A stretch of 12,464 bases of DNA from an uncultured Haemophilus sp. (lineage in GTDB: Bacteria; Pseudomonadota; Gammaproteobacteria; Enterobacterales; Pasteurellaceae): contig CABSXY010000038.1 of NCBI GenBank assembly GCA_902481695.1, forward strand, positions 1 to 12,464. Direction: 5' to 3'. Of the stretch, positions 1-6,009 are shown piece after piece. Under the pieces are notes generated by a model. It was not told the origin of the DNA. It saw nothing but the letters and a program-made list of their open reading frames with translations, and searched no databases. Position numbers and translations under genes: made by a program. Within the stretch, counting starts at the first letter, position 1. Each line of letters opens with the position of its first letter.

Positions 1-797
1 TGACCTTGTTGCACCAGTGCAACAAAAGCTTTCCAATCAAGTGCGGTCGAATTTTCTGCTAAAATTTTATCGCCAATTAACAAGCCTGCTTTTTCTGCTG
101 GTGAGTTTTCCACTACTTTAGATAGTGTCATATCTACTTTACTTGAAACAGGATCGATCCCTAATGTTTCAAATGCTGTTTCTTTATCTGGTTCAAATGT
201 CCAATTTTGCAGATTAATGGTTCGTTGGTAAGGTTGTTCTTCACCAAAAGGCGTTAATGTGAGCTCAACCGAATCAGCCCCCAACTTATCAGTGAGCAAT
301 AAATTAATGGTTTCCCAATCGGGTGTATTCTTCCCATCAATTGCCAAAATCTGACTATTCGGTTCAATTTGAGCCATCGCAGCCGGAGAATTTGGCGTGA
401 CATTTTCAATGACCGGTTTAACACTCGGAATTCCAACGGCATAAATGACCCAATATGCCAAAATCGCAAAAATAAAATTAGCCAAAGGACCTGCAGCAAT
501 CACAAAAGCACGTTGCGCGACTGATTTGCTTTCAAATGCCTGCGATTTTAATTCTGCGGGAACTTCTTCATTTCGTCCATCAAGCATTTTGACATAACCG
601 CCAAGTGGAATGGCCGAAATAGCAAACTCTGTGCCTAATTTATCTGTGCGTCGCCAAATCACTTTACCAAAGCCAATCGAAAAACGATGAACTTTAATAC
701 CACACTTTCTTGCCGCCCAAAAGTGGCCGTATTCGTGTATAGCAACCAATATGGCAATTGCAACAATAAATGAGCCAAGCGACCACAAAAACGACAT
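1..797 (-). CDS. rseP: RseP-type site-2 zinc metalloprotease, N-terminal part (C-terminus outside window)
   Basis: Inner-membrane intramembrane protease. In E. coli RseP cleaves anti-sigma factor RseA after DegS and also clears signal-peptide remnants. The visible 265 residues begin MSFLWSLGSF, a first membrane segment carrying the zinc motif HEYGH at about residues 21-25. They continue through the GGYVKMLDG-type membrane-associated loop, a second hydrophobic segment (AGPLANFIFAI) and PDZ-like periplasmic sequence (NSPAAMAQIEP; ENSPAEKAGL). The family is about 440-450 aa, so the end of the second PDZ domain and the C-terminal membrane region with the LDG motif lie beyond base 1. The ATG at 797 follows a purine-rich AGGGAAAG ribosome site and lies 9 nt after the cdsA stop, so the two are probably cotranscribed. 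An uptake signal lies in the coding sequence at 39-47. The identification is firm; it is incomplete only because of the window edge. Confidence 0.96.
   Translation of the reverse strand, partial: MSFLWSLGSFIVAIAILVAIHEYGHFWAARKCGIKVHRFSIGFGKVIWRRTDKLGTEFAISAIPLGGYVKMLDGRNEEVPAELKSQAFESKSVAQRAFVIAAGPLANFIFAILAYWVIYAVGIPSVKPVIENVTPNSPAAMAQIEPNSQILAIDGKNTPDWETINLLLTDKLGADSVELTLTPFGEEQPYQRTINLQNWTFEPDKETAFETLGIDPVSSKVDMTLSKVVENSPAEKAGLLIGDKILAENSTALDWKAFVALVQQG
39..47 (+). repeat. DNA uptake signal sequence (USS)
   Basis: Exact AAGTGCGGT core followed by an AT-rich flank (CGAATTTTC), inside the rseP coding region. It is the Haemophilus-type signal preferred by the competence DNA uptake machinery. 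Confidence 0.9.
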
Positions 798-806
798 GTT
801 CTTTCC

Positions 807-1673
807 CTATAACACAAAGAAATAGAAGTATGTGAAGAATGGTACTGCTGCCGTTAAGCTATCAATACGATCTAAAATTCCACCATGACCAGGAATTAAT
901 TGACTACTATCTTTAATGCCGGATTCACGTTTAAACATACTTTCGGCTAAGTCACCTAATACAGAAATAGCCACAGTTGCCACAGAAAGCACAACAAAAC
1001 CGCTCATTGCACGGCTACCTAATAAGGTTTCACCTGAGAAATGAATAAAGACAAATGCCAATACCGCTGCGGTGATCATGCCACCAAATACGCCTTGCCA
1101 TGTTTTCCCCGGTGATACTTTCGGTGCAAGTTTGTGCTTACCAAAAGCGCGTCCTGCGAAATATGCACCTGAGTCAGCTGCCCATACTAATACAAATACA
1201 TAGAGTAATAAGAATAAACCATGATGTGGATCAGCAGTATAATTATCTAAACGTAAACGTAAGACGGCGGCAACAAAAGGAATCAGCGTAGAAAACGCAA
1301 ACAGGAGTTGTAAAGGAATATTTTTACCCCAAAACTTCGCTGAGCTTGGATAAGTCACCACTAACACCAATGCAAGTGCCCACCAACCGACTGAGTTTAG
1401 CAATAACAACGGTAAGTAGTTTTCAAATACTCGACCCGCATCTAAATAATTACCTTCGTTATAAAGCCAAAGGAAAATAAATGCACCTAAAAATGCCGCG
1501 ATACAAAGGCGTGCTAAAGGATTTTTAAAACGAGCAAATTGAGCCCACTCCCAAATACCAAGCGTCGCCACAAAACCTAAGGCTAGGGCAAAATAAAATG
1601 GGGTAAATAAGAACAAGGCACATAATACCAAAGCAATCAACACAATGGCTGATAATACACGTTCTTTAAGCAT
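807..1673 (-). CDS. cdsA: Phosphatidate cytidylyltransferase (CDP-diglyceride synthase)
   Basis: Integral inner-membrane enzyme that makes CDP-diacylglycerol from CTP and phosphatidic acid, the branch point for phosphatidylethanolamine, phosphatidylglycerol and cardiolipin. The 288-aa product has a run of hydrophobic segments (about 5-45, 56-71, 88-107, 123-140, 152-166, 197-212, 223-240). The family signature falls at about 245-271, with KRESGIKD followed by IPGHGGILDRID, containing the conserved metal-binding aspartates. An upstream conserved block, WAADSGAYFAGR to SPGKTWQG, covers about 164-194. Length matches the family (E. coli 285 aa). The ATG at 1673 is preceded by GGAG with about 6 nt spacing and lies 11 nt after the uppS stop, indicating translational and transcriptional linkage in uppS-cdsA-rseP. 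Confidence 0.97.
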   Translation of the reverse strand: MLKERVLSAIVLIALVLCALFLFTPFYFALALGFVATLGIWEWAQFARFKNPLARLCIAAFLGAFIFLWLYNEGNYLDAGRVFENYLPLLLLNSVGWWALALVLVVTYPSSAKFWGKNIPLQLLFAFSTLIPFVAAVLRLRLDNYTADPHHGLFLLLYVFVLVWAADSGAYFAGRAFGKHKLAPKVSPGKTWQGVFGGMITAAVLAFVFIHFSGETLLGSRAMSGFVVLSVATVAISVLGDLAESMFKRESGIKDSSQLIPGHGGILDRIDSLTAAVPFFTYFYFFVL

Positions 1674-1684
1674 AAGTTCTCCGC

Positions 1685-2404
1685 TTATTCTGTCCCGCCA
1701 AAACGGCGATGACGTTGTTGATAGCAGGCAATTGCCTGATTAAAATCTTTTTCACTAAAATCTGGCCAAAGCACATCTAAAAAACACAATTCCGCATACG
1801 CAATTTGCCAAAGCAAGAAATTACTAATGCGTTGCTCACCACTTGTGCGAATTAGTAAATCGACCGGCGGTTCATCTTGTGTCACTAAATGTTGTTGGAA
1901 AAGTGATTCATTAATATCACTTACCGAAATCTCATTATTTTTTACTTTTTCAGCGAGTTGTTGAGTCGCTTGAACAATATCCCAACAACCACCGTAATTC
2001 GCCGCAATATTTAAGGTAAGTGCGGTATTATTTTCCGTTAAATTTTCTGCTTTTGCGATCTTCTCTTGCAATTTCTCACTAAAACGAGAAATATCACCGA
2101 TGATCTTTAAACGAATATTATTTTTGTGTAATTTTTTGACTTCTCGATCAAGTGCTTGCATAAAGAGCGTCATTAAAGCGCTCACTTCTTGCTCAGGACG
2201 ATTCCAGTTTTCGCTGCTAAATGCATATAACGTCAAAAATTTAACGCCAGTTTGTCGTGCATAACTCACCGCACGGCGCACGGCTGCCACACCATTTGTA
2301 TGGCCAAAAATACGCAGCTTATTTTGTTGCTTTGCCCAGCGCCCATTACCATCCATTATGATGGCAACGTGTTCAGGAATATTATTGTTATCAAGTTCTT
2401 TCAT
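1685..2404 (-). CDS. uppS: Di-trans,poly-cis-undecaprenyl-diphosphate synthase
   Basis: Cytosolic cis-prenyltransferase that condenses eight isopentenyl diphosphates onto farnesyl diphosphate to give the C55 carrier used for peptidoglycan and surface polysaccharide assembly. The 239-aa protein shows the substrate-binding P-loop MDGNGRWA at 17-24 (Asp18 equals the catalytic Asp26 of E. coli), GHTNGV near 34, FSSENWNRP at 62-70, NYGG at 136-139 and the C-terminal RTSGEQRISNFLLWQ at 186-200. It lies immediately downstream of dxr, which supplies the first committed step of the same isoprenoid route. The ATG at 2404 has only a weak ribosome site (TTTTAGA), but the start agrees with family length and no better start is seen. 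An uptake signal (2018-2026) lies inside the gene. Confidence 0.97.
   Translation of the reverse strand: MKELDNNNIPEHVAIIMDGNGRWAKQQNKLRIFGHTNGVAAVRRAVSYARQTGVKFLTLYAFSSENWNRPEQEVSALMTLFMQALDREVKKLHKNNIRLKIIGDISRFSEKLQEKIAKAENLTENNTALTLNIAANYGGCWDIVQATQQLAEKVKNNEISVSDINESLFQQHLVTQDEPPVDLLIRTSGEQRISNFLLWQIAYAELCFLDVLWPDFSEKDFNQAIACYQQRHRRFGGTE
2018..2026 (+). repeat. DNA uptake signal sequence (USS)
   Basis: Exact AAGTGCGGT followed by ATTATTTTC. It lies inside uppS, antisense to the gene. Confidence 0.9.
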
Positions 2405-2426
2405 TCTAAAATATTCGGATTTTATG

Positions 2427-2435
2427 ACCGCACTT
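2427..2435 (-). repeat. DNA uptake signal sequence (USS)
   Basis: Minus-strand AAGTGCGGT (ACCGCACTT on plus) in the 40-bp dxr-uppS gap, about 22 nt upstream of the uppS start. No hairpin partner is present, so it is not a USS-pair terminator. Confidence 0.9.
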
Positions 2436-2444
2436 TGGTGTATT

Positions 2445-3644
2445 CTACATTAACTTTTTAATCAGTGAAGCGGCTAATTCACGTGCTTGCTTATCTACAG
2501 CTAATACATCATCAATGCTTGAAATAATAGAAGATGGCATTTTCTCAACCGATGCTTGGTTAATTTTCGCAATATCCGTAAATTTAATATAGCCATCTAA
2601 AAAGGCTTGTACGGCAATTTCATTTGCTGCATTCATTGCGGTTGTCGCATACTGCCCTTCTGCAAACGCATCAATCGCTAATTTTAAATTTGGATAACGA
2701 TTAAAATCAGGTTCGATAAATGTCAATTCTTTGATTTTAAAGAAGTCTAATGGTTCCACACCACTTACGGTACGATTTGGATAAGCCATGGTTTCCGCAA
2801 TGGGCGTGCGCATATCCGGGTTACCCATTTGAGCAATGACCGAACCATCTACATAACGCACCATTGAATGAATAATAGATTGAGGATGAATAATCACTTC
2901 CATTTCATCAGCCGATGCATTGAAGAGCCAGCGGGCTTCAATGTACTCAAGGCCTTTATTCATCATCGTGGCAGAATCTACAGAGATTTTTTTGCCCATT
3001 GACCAGTTTGGATGAGCAACGGCTTGTTCTGGCGTAATATGCTCAAACTCGTTTAATGGCGTATAACGGAAAGGTCCACCAGAACCGGTTAAGACAATTT
3101 TACTGACCCCTAATTCTTTCAAAGGACAAAACCCAACCTTTTCTTGGGCTTCTGGAGGCAAAGATTGAAAAATCGCGTTATGTTCGCTATCGACTGGCAA
3201 TAATTTTGCTTTTGACTGCTTCACTGCATCAATAAAGATCTGACCACAAGTCACTAACGACTCTTTATTCGCAAGCAAGACTTTTTTACTTGCTTTTACT
3301 GCCGAAAGAGTTGGTAGTAATCCTGCCGCCCCAACAATGGCTGCCATAACTTGATCGGCGTCTGGATGTGCCGCCAGCTCACAAATGGCTTTCTGTCCAG
3401 CTAAGACTTCCGTTTTAATGTGGTGTGAAGCTAATTTTTCTCGTAATACCTTTGCTGCATTTTCATCATCTAATGCAGCAAAGTGCGGTTGAAATTTCAC
3501 GCATTGTTCAAACATTATCTCAACATTTTTGCCCCCTACTAACGCAAAGGCATGGTATTTGTCAGGATTATGTTCGATAACAGAAAGGGTGCTATGACCA
3601 ATAGAACCGGTTGATCCTAAAATAACAAGATTTTGTTTTTGCAT
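2445..3644 (-). CDS. dxr: 1-deoxy-D-xylulose 5-phosphate reductoisomerase
   Basis: First committed enzyme of the MEP isoprenoid pathway. It rearranges and reduces DXP to 2-C-methyl-D-erythritol 4-phosphate with NADPH and a divalent metal, and is the fosmidomycin target. The 399-aa product (E. coli 398) begins with an NADPH-binding Rossmann motif, GSTGSIG at 10-16, then LLANKESLV at about 123-131. The metal-binding Asp152 and Glu154 lie in VDSEHNAIF, and GSGGPFR is at 187-193. HPNWSMGKKISVDSATMMNK (211-230) includes the flexible catalytic loop, and Glu233 lies in GLEYIEA. The ATG at 3644 is preceded by no clear Shine-Dalgarno: the upstream position is taken by an uptake signal whose core ends 9 nt from the start. 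It is upstream of uppS with a 40-bp gap, and linked to frr across a hairpin. Confidence 0.98.
   Translation of the reverse strand: MQKQNLVILGSTGSIGHSTLSVIEHNPDKYHAFALVGGKNVEIMFEQCVKFQPHFAALDDENAAKVLREKLASHHIKTEVLAGQKAICELAAHPDADQVMAAIVGAAGLLPTLSAVKASKKVLLANKESLVTCGQIFIDAVKQSKAKLLPVDSEHNAIFQSLPPEAQEKVGFCPLKELGVSKIVLTGSGGPFRYTPLNEFEHITPEQAVAHPNWSMGKKISVDSATMMNKGLEYIEARWLFNASADEMEVIIHPQSIIHSMVRYVDGSVIAQMGNPDMRTPIAETMAYPNRTVSGVEPLDFFKIKELTFIEPDFNRYPNLKLAIDAFAEGQYATTAMNAANEIAVQAFLDGYIKFTDIAKINQASVEKMPSSIISSIDDVLAVDKQARELAASLIKKLM
3481..3489 (+). repeat. DNA uptake signal sequence (USS)
   Basis: Exact AAGTGCGGT followed by TGAAATTTC, within dxr near its N-terminal coding part, antisense to the gene. 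Confidence 0.9.
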
Positions 3645-3653
3645 AAAATTTCG

Positions 3654-3662
3654 ACCGCACTT
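3654..3662 (-). repeat. DNA uptake signal sequence (USS) just upstream of dxr
   Basis: Minus-strand AAGTGCGGT followed by CGAAATTTT, which runs directly into the dxr ATG. The core sits where the ribosome site would be expected. Confidence 0.9.
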
Positions 3663-3689
3663 TGTGCTTTTATTTTTTTATCAGAATAG

Positions 3690-3715
3690 AACAAGGGCAG
3701 ACACTTGGTCTGCCC
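3690..3715 (-). terminator. Hairpin between frr and dxr, possible partial terminator
   Basis: Perfect 8-bp inverted repeat GGGCAGAC (3695-3702) / GTCTGCCC (3708-3715) with a 5-nt loop. Read on the minus strand after frr, it is followed by TTGTTCTATT, a T-rich but interrupted tail. It could be a weak terminator or a processing stem giving partial read-through from frr to dxr. The stem is directly seen; the function is inferred. Confidence 0.55.
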
Positions 3716-3733
3716 CAAAACATGGTTCGACAA

Positions 3734-4291
3734 TTAGAAATCCATTAATTCTTTTTCTTTATCTGCTAAGATCTCATCCACTTTTTTGATATAGCTATCA
3801 GTGACTTTTTGAATGATTTCTTCTGCTTTGTGTTGATCGTTTTCGCTGATTTCTTTGTCTTTTAATAATGCTTTGATTTTATCATTTGCATCACGACGTA
3901 CGTTACGAATCGCGACTTTACCTTGCTCACCTTCGCTTTTTACGATTTTGATTAAATCACGACGACGTTCTTCAGTTAATGGAGGAAGAGGCACGCGAAT
4001 TGTTGTGCCTGCTGAAGATGGGTTTAAACCTAAATCAGACGTTAAAATTGCTTTTTCTACTGCACTGATTAAAGAACGGTCAAATACTGTTACCGCTAAA
4101 GTACGTGCATCTTCTGCAACAACGTTAGCTAATTGACGAAGTGGTGTCGCTGCACCATAGTATTCCACTTGGATTGCATCTAATAAGCTTGGTTGTGCAC
4201 GACCTGTACGGATTTTTGCAATATGCCCACGCAACGCTTCGAGGCTTTTTTCCATGCGAGCTTCAGCATCTTGTTTGATTTCATTAATCAT
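3734..4291 (-). CDS. frr: Ribosome recycling factor
   Basis: Cytosolic tRNA-shaped protein that, with EF-G and IF3, splits post-termination ribosomes. Its 185 aa equals the E. coli length. Conserved sequence includes the helical domain I motif RTGRAQPSLLD at about 28-38, the domain II region (EYYGAATPLRQLANV), LNPSSAGTTIRVPLPPLTEE near 90-108 and the RNVRRDAN segment near 128-135. The protein ends in a long charged helix. The ATG at 4291 is preceded by AAGGA with about 7 nt spacing. In E. coli frr follows pyrH directly; here a divergent lipoprotein gene separates them, and frr has a candidate promoter of its own at 4332-4360. Identification is secure. Confidence 0.98.
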   Translation of the reverse strand: MINEIKQDAEARMEKSLEALRGHIAKIRTGRAQPSLLDAIQVEYYGAATPLRQLANVVAEDARTLAVTVFDRSLISAVEKAILTSDLGLNPSSAGTTIRVPLPPLTEERRRDLIKIVKSEGEQGKVAIRNVRRDANDKIKALLKDKEISENDQHKAEEIIQKVTDSYIKKVDEILADKEKELMDF

Positions 4292-4331
4292 TCATCTGTC
4301 CTTTTTTAATAAATAAAGATAAAACACAGTG

Positions 4332-4360
4332 ATTTTACTGGATTTTTAGGGAGTTTTGAA
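4332..4360 (-). promoter_or_regulatory. Candidate sigma-70 promoter for frr
   Basis: On the minus strand, TTCAAA (4360-4355), a 17-bp spacer and TAAAAT (4337-4332), about 40 nt upstream of the frr ATG. It matches consensus at 4/6 and 5/6 positions. It lies in the divergent gap that separates frr from pyrH, where a new promoter would be needed. Confidence 0.5.
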
Positions 4361-4445
4361 TCTTTTATTTTGAATATAAGTTTCTATTGCTTAAAGCATG
4401 ATTTGATAGTATCTTGGCGCTCAATTAATAACAGAGGATTTTAGT

Positions 4446-4868
4446 ATGATTTATAACATGAAAAACGTATTCCGTATTGCTGCTATAGTTTGCGCTTCAG
4501 CGTGGTTATCTAGCTGTTCAACTTATGCTCATCCAGGTACAACATTATATTGGTCAGGTAAAGATATTAGCGAATTTATAGCAGATAAAGGGGCTTGGCC
4601 TGACACTAAAAAGATTTGTAAGGATAAAGATAAGCCATTTCTTATTTATGGTTTTGCTAAACCTATTTACAATACATATGACCGTGAAGTAGGCCGAGGC
4701 CATCATGCTTATGGTACAACTATTTATACGCAAACAGAATATCAATTTACAGGTAGATATAGATGGAATTATGTATTTACTGACATTGAAGGCAAAATTA
4801 CTTCTGACCGTTCTGACACAGGCTTTGGTGATATTGATAAAGAGTTTAACTGCCAAAATATGGACTAA
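4446..4868 (+). CDS. Small predicted lipoprotein of unknown function, possibly truncated
   Basis: A 140-residue product I do not recognise. It has a lipoprotein signal peptide: a short basic start, hydrophobic residues about 11-21 and lipobox LSSC with the lipidated Cys at 24, so a mature protein of about 117 aa is expected at an envelope membrane. The mature part is rich in Tyr, Gly and charged residues (YWSGKDISEF, DKPFLIYGFAKPIYNTYDRE, YQFTGRYRWNYVFTDIEGK), suggesting a small beta-rich fold, and has Cys at 58 and 136. The ATG at 4446 is chosen because AGAGGA lies 7 nt upstream; an internal ATG at 4458 would give a more classical signal peptide but has no ribosome site. After the TAA the same frame runs 35 more sense codons to a TGA at 4974-4976, just before a terminator. 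The gene is plus-strand, inserted between pyrH and frr. Confidence 0.75.
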   Translation: MIYNMKNVFRIAAIVCASAWLSSCSTYAHPGTTLYWSGKDISEFIADKGAWPDTKKICKDKDKPFLIYGFAKPIYNTYDREVGRGHHAYGTTIYTQTEYQFTGRYRWNYVFTDIEGKITSDRSDTGFGDIDKEFNCQNMD

Positions 4869-4976
4869 GTACTCAATGATAAAGCTAAAGTAATGGAAGA
4901 TCTTTGTGCAACAGCTTGCGATATGGAGCATGAGAAAGATTCTATATTGCCGAAACCAGAAGTAATTACACCATGA
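4869..4976 (+). other. In-frame open continuation beyond the lipoprotein stop
   Basis: Directly after the TAA at 4866-4868 the same frame stays open for 35 codons and ends with TGA (4974-4976), 9 nt before the terminator stem. The encoded tail is hydrophilic (VLNDKAKVMEDLCATACDME, then an ending in ILPKPEVITP) and has two cysteines. This fits a former C-terminus cut off by a nonsense change. However, 35 open codons can occur by chance, and the UAAG stop context does not favour read-through. Confidence 0.45.
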
Positions 4977-4985
4977 TATAAAACA

Positions 4986-5020
4986 AACCGCTTATCGTTA
5001 AGGTAAGTGGTTATTTTTTT
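4986..5020 (+). terminator. Rho-independent terminator of the lipoprotein gene
   Basis: An 11-bp stem with two G-T pairs, AACCGCTTATC (4986-4996) with GGTAAGTGGTT (5002-5012), a 5-nt loop, then ATTTTTTT. It is oriented for plus-strand transcription from the lipoprotein gene. Confidence 0.85.
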
Positions 5021-5121
5021 AACTAAAACATTCGAAAGAATCTAAAATACAATATCTTATTTGAATTTAATAATGTTTGTTTAAATATCGCCAATACATC
5101 TAAAACTGATGTTAATACACA

Positions 5122-5152
5122 AAAAACGGTAGAAATCATTTCTACCGTTTTT
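5122..5152. terminator. Bidirectional terminator between lipoprotein and pyrH
   Basis: Perfect 14-bp inverted repeat AAAAACGGTAGAAA (5122-5135) / TTTCTACCGTTTTT (5139-5152) with a 3-nt loop. A and T tracts on both sides let it end pyrH on the minus strand and act as a second terminator on the plus strand. Confidence 0.9.
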
Positions 5153-5170
5153 CATTTTGACTTTATTAAA

Positions 5171-5884
5171 TTAACAAATCGTTGTGCCTTCTTCTGTACC
5201 AAGTACCACTTTGCGTAACGCACCTGGTTTACACATATTAAATACACGAATTGGCATACCGTGGTCACGCGCAAGTGTGAAGGCAGCTAAATCCATTACT
5301 TGTAATTCTTTATCAATTACTTCTGCATAAGATAATTTATGGTATAGCTTCGCATTAGGATTTTTTGCTGGGTCGCAATCATATACACCATCAACTTTGG
5401 TCGCTTTTAACACGATATCCGCTTCAATTTCAATACCACGTAAGCATGCGGCAGAATCTGTAGTAAAGAACGGGCTACCCGTACCAGCAGAGAAAATCAC
5501 CACACGTTTTTCACGTAACATTTTAATCGCTTCAGACCAGTTATAGGTATCGCAAATCCCATTTAATTGGAATGCAGACATTAATTTTGCATTCACATCT
5601 GCACGGTGAAGCGCATCACGCATTGCCAAACCATTCATCACGGTTGCAAGCATTCCCATATGGTCGCCCACCACGCGATTCATGCCGGCTTTAGCTAATT
5701 TTGCGCCACGGAATAAGTTACCACCGCCGAGCACAACACCAACTTCCACGCCCATTTCAATTAATTCTTTAATCTCTAACGCCATACGATCAAGGATTGA
5801 AGGATCGATACCGAAGCCCTCATCTCCTTGTAATGCTTCACCACTTAATTTCAATAAAATACGTTTGTAAATTGGTTGGCTCAT
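5171..5884 (-). CDS. pyrH: Uridylate (UMP) kinase
   Basis: Cytosolic hexameric bacterial UMP kinase of the amino-acid-kinase fold, phosphorylating UMP to UDP for nucleotide and sugar-nucleotide synthesis; the family is typically activated by GTP and inhibited by UTP. The 237-aa product (E. coli 241) shows the phosphate-binding KLSGEALQG at 12-20, GGGNLFRG at 53-60, an Asp at 74 within VGDHMGMLATVMN, and the nucleotide-binding FSAGTGSPFFTTDSAA at 131-146, followed by KATKVDGVYDCDP. The ATG at 5884 has AGGAAAAG upstream. In E. coli tsf-pyrH-frr are neighbours; here plus-strand genes flank pyrH on both sides. It therefore appears monocistronic, with a candidate promoter at 5920-5947 and a strong terminator at 5122-5152. 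Confidence 0.98.
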   Translation of the reverse strand: MSQPIYKRILLKLSGEALQGDEGFGIDPSILDRMALEIKELIEMGVEVGVVLGGGNLFRGAKLAKAGMNRVVGDHMGMLATVMNGLAMRDALHRADVNAKLMSAFQLNGICDTYNWSEAIKMLREKRVVIFSAGTGSPFFTTDSAACLRGIEIEADIVLKATKVDGVYDCDPAKNPNAKLYHKLSYAEVIDKELQVMDLAAFTLARDHGMPIRVFNMCKPGALRKVVLGTEEGTTIC

Positions 5885-5919
5885 TTGTCTTTTCCTTTGT
5901 CGGTTACAAAATTTGGCTT

Positions 5920-5947
5920 ATTCTAGCAAAAGAGCGAAAAAGTTAAA
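5920..5947 (-). promoter_or_regulatory. Candidate extended -10 promoter for pyrH
   Basis: Minus strand: TTTAAC (5947-5942), a 16-bp spacer and TAGAAT (5925-5920), preceded by TGC, giving an extended -10. It lies about 36 nt upstream of the pyrH ATG. Confidence 0.55.
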
Positions 5948-5969
5948 AATGGAAATTGGTCAGAAAAGT

Positions 5970-5984
5970 GCGATAAAATATCGC
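5970..5984. promoter_or_regulatory. Short inverted repeat in the divergent pyrH / transferase gap
   Basis: Perfect 6-bp dyad GCGATA-AAA-TATCGC, 26 nt upstream of the transferase ATG and upstream of the pyrH promoter. It contains a TAAAAT that could be a -10 for the plus strand, but no good -35 is seen. It may be an operator or chance. Confidence 0.3.
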
Positions 5985-6009
5985 CGTTTTGATTTTATAG
6001 GTAAACTTT

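Larger units (their letters stand above)
4869..5170. other. 302-base gap between convergent lipoprotein and pyrH genes
   Basis: This holds the in-frame tail (to 4976), a plus-strand terminator (4986-5020), an AT-rich stretch with nothing recognisable (about 5021-5121) and a bidirectional terminator next to the pyrH stop. Confidence 0.8.

Noticed and set aside
254..499. Open frame antisense-shifted inside rseP
   Set aside because: It overlaps a clear protease gene in another frame and shows no recognisable protein features.
4554..4931. Minus-strand 125-codon open frame across the lipoprotein gene
   Set aside because: It overlaps the plus-strand lipoprotein, which has a signal peptide, ribosome site and terminator. 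The minus frame has none of these and looks like AT-rich shadow sequence.
5966..5974. AAGTGCGAT, resembling an uptake signal
   Set aside because: One mismatch in the core, so not counted among the ten exact copies.
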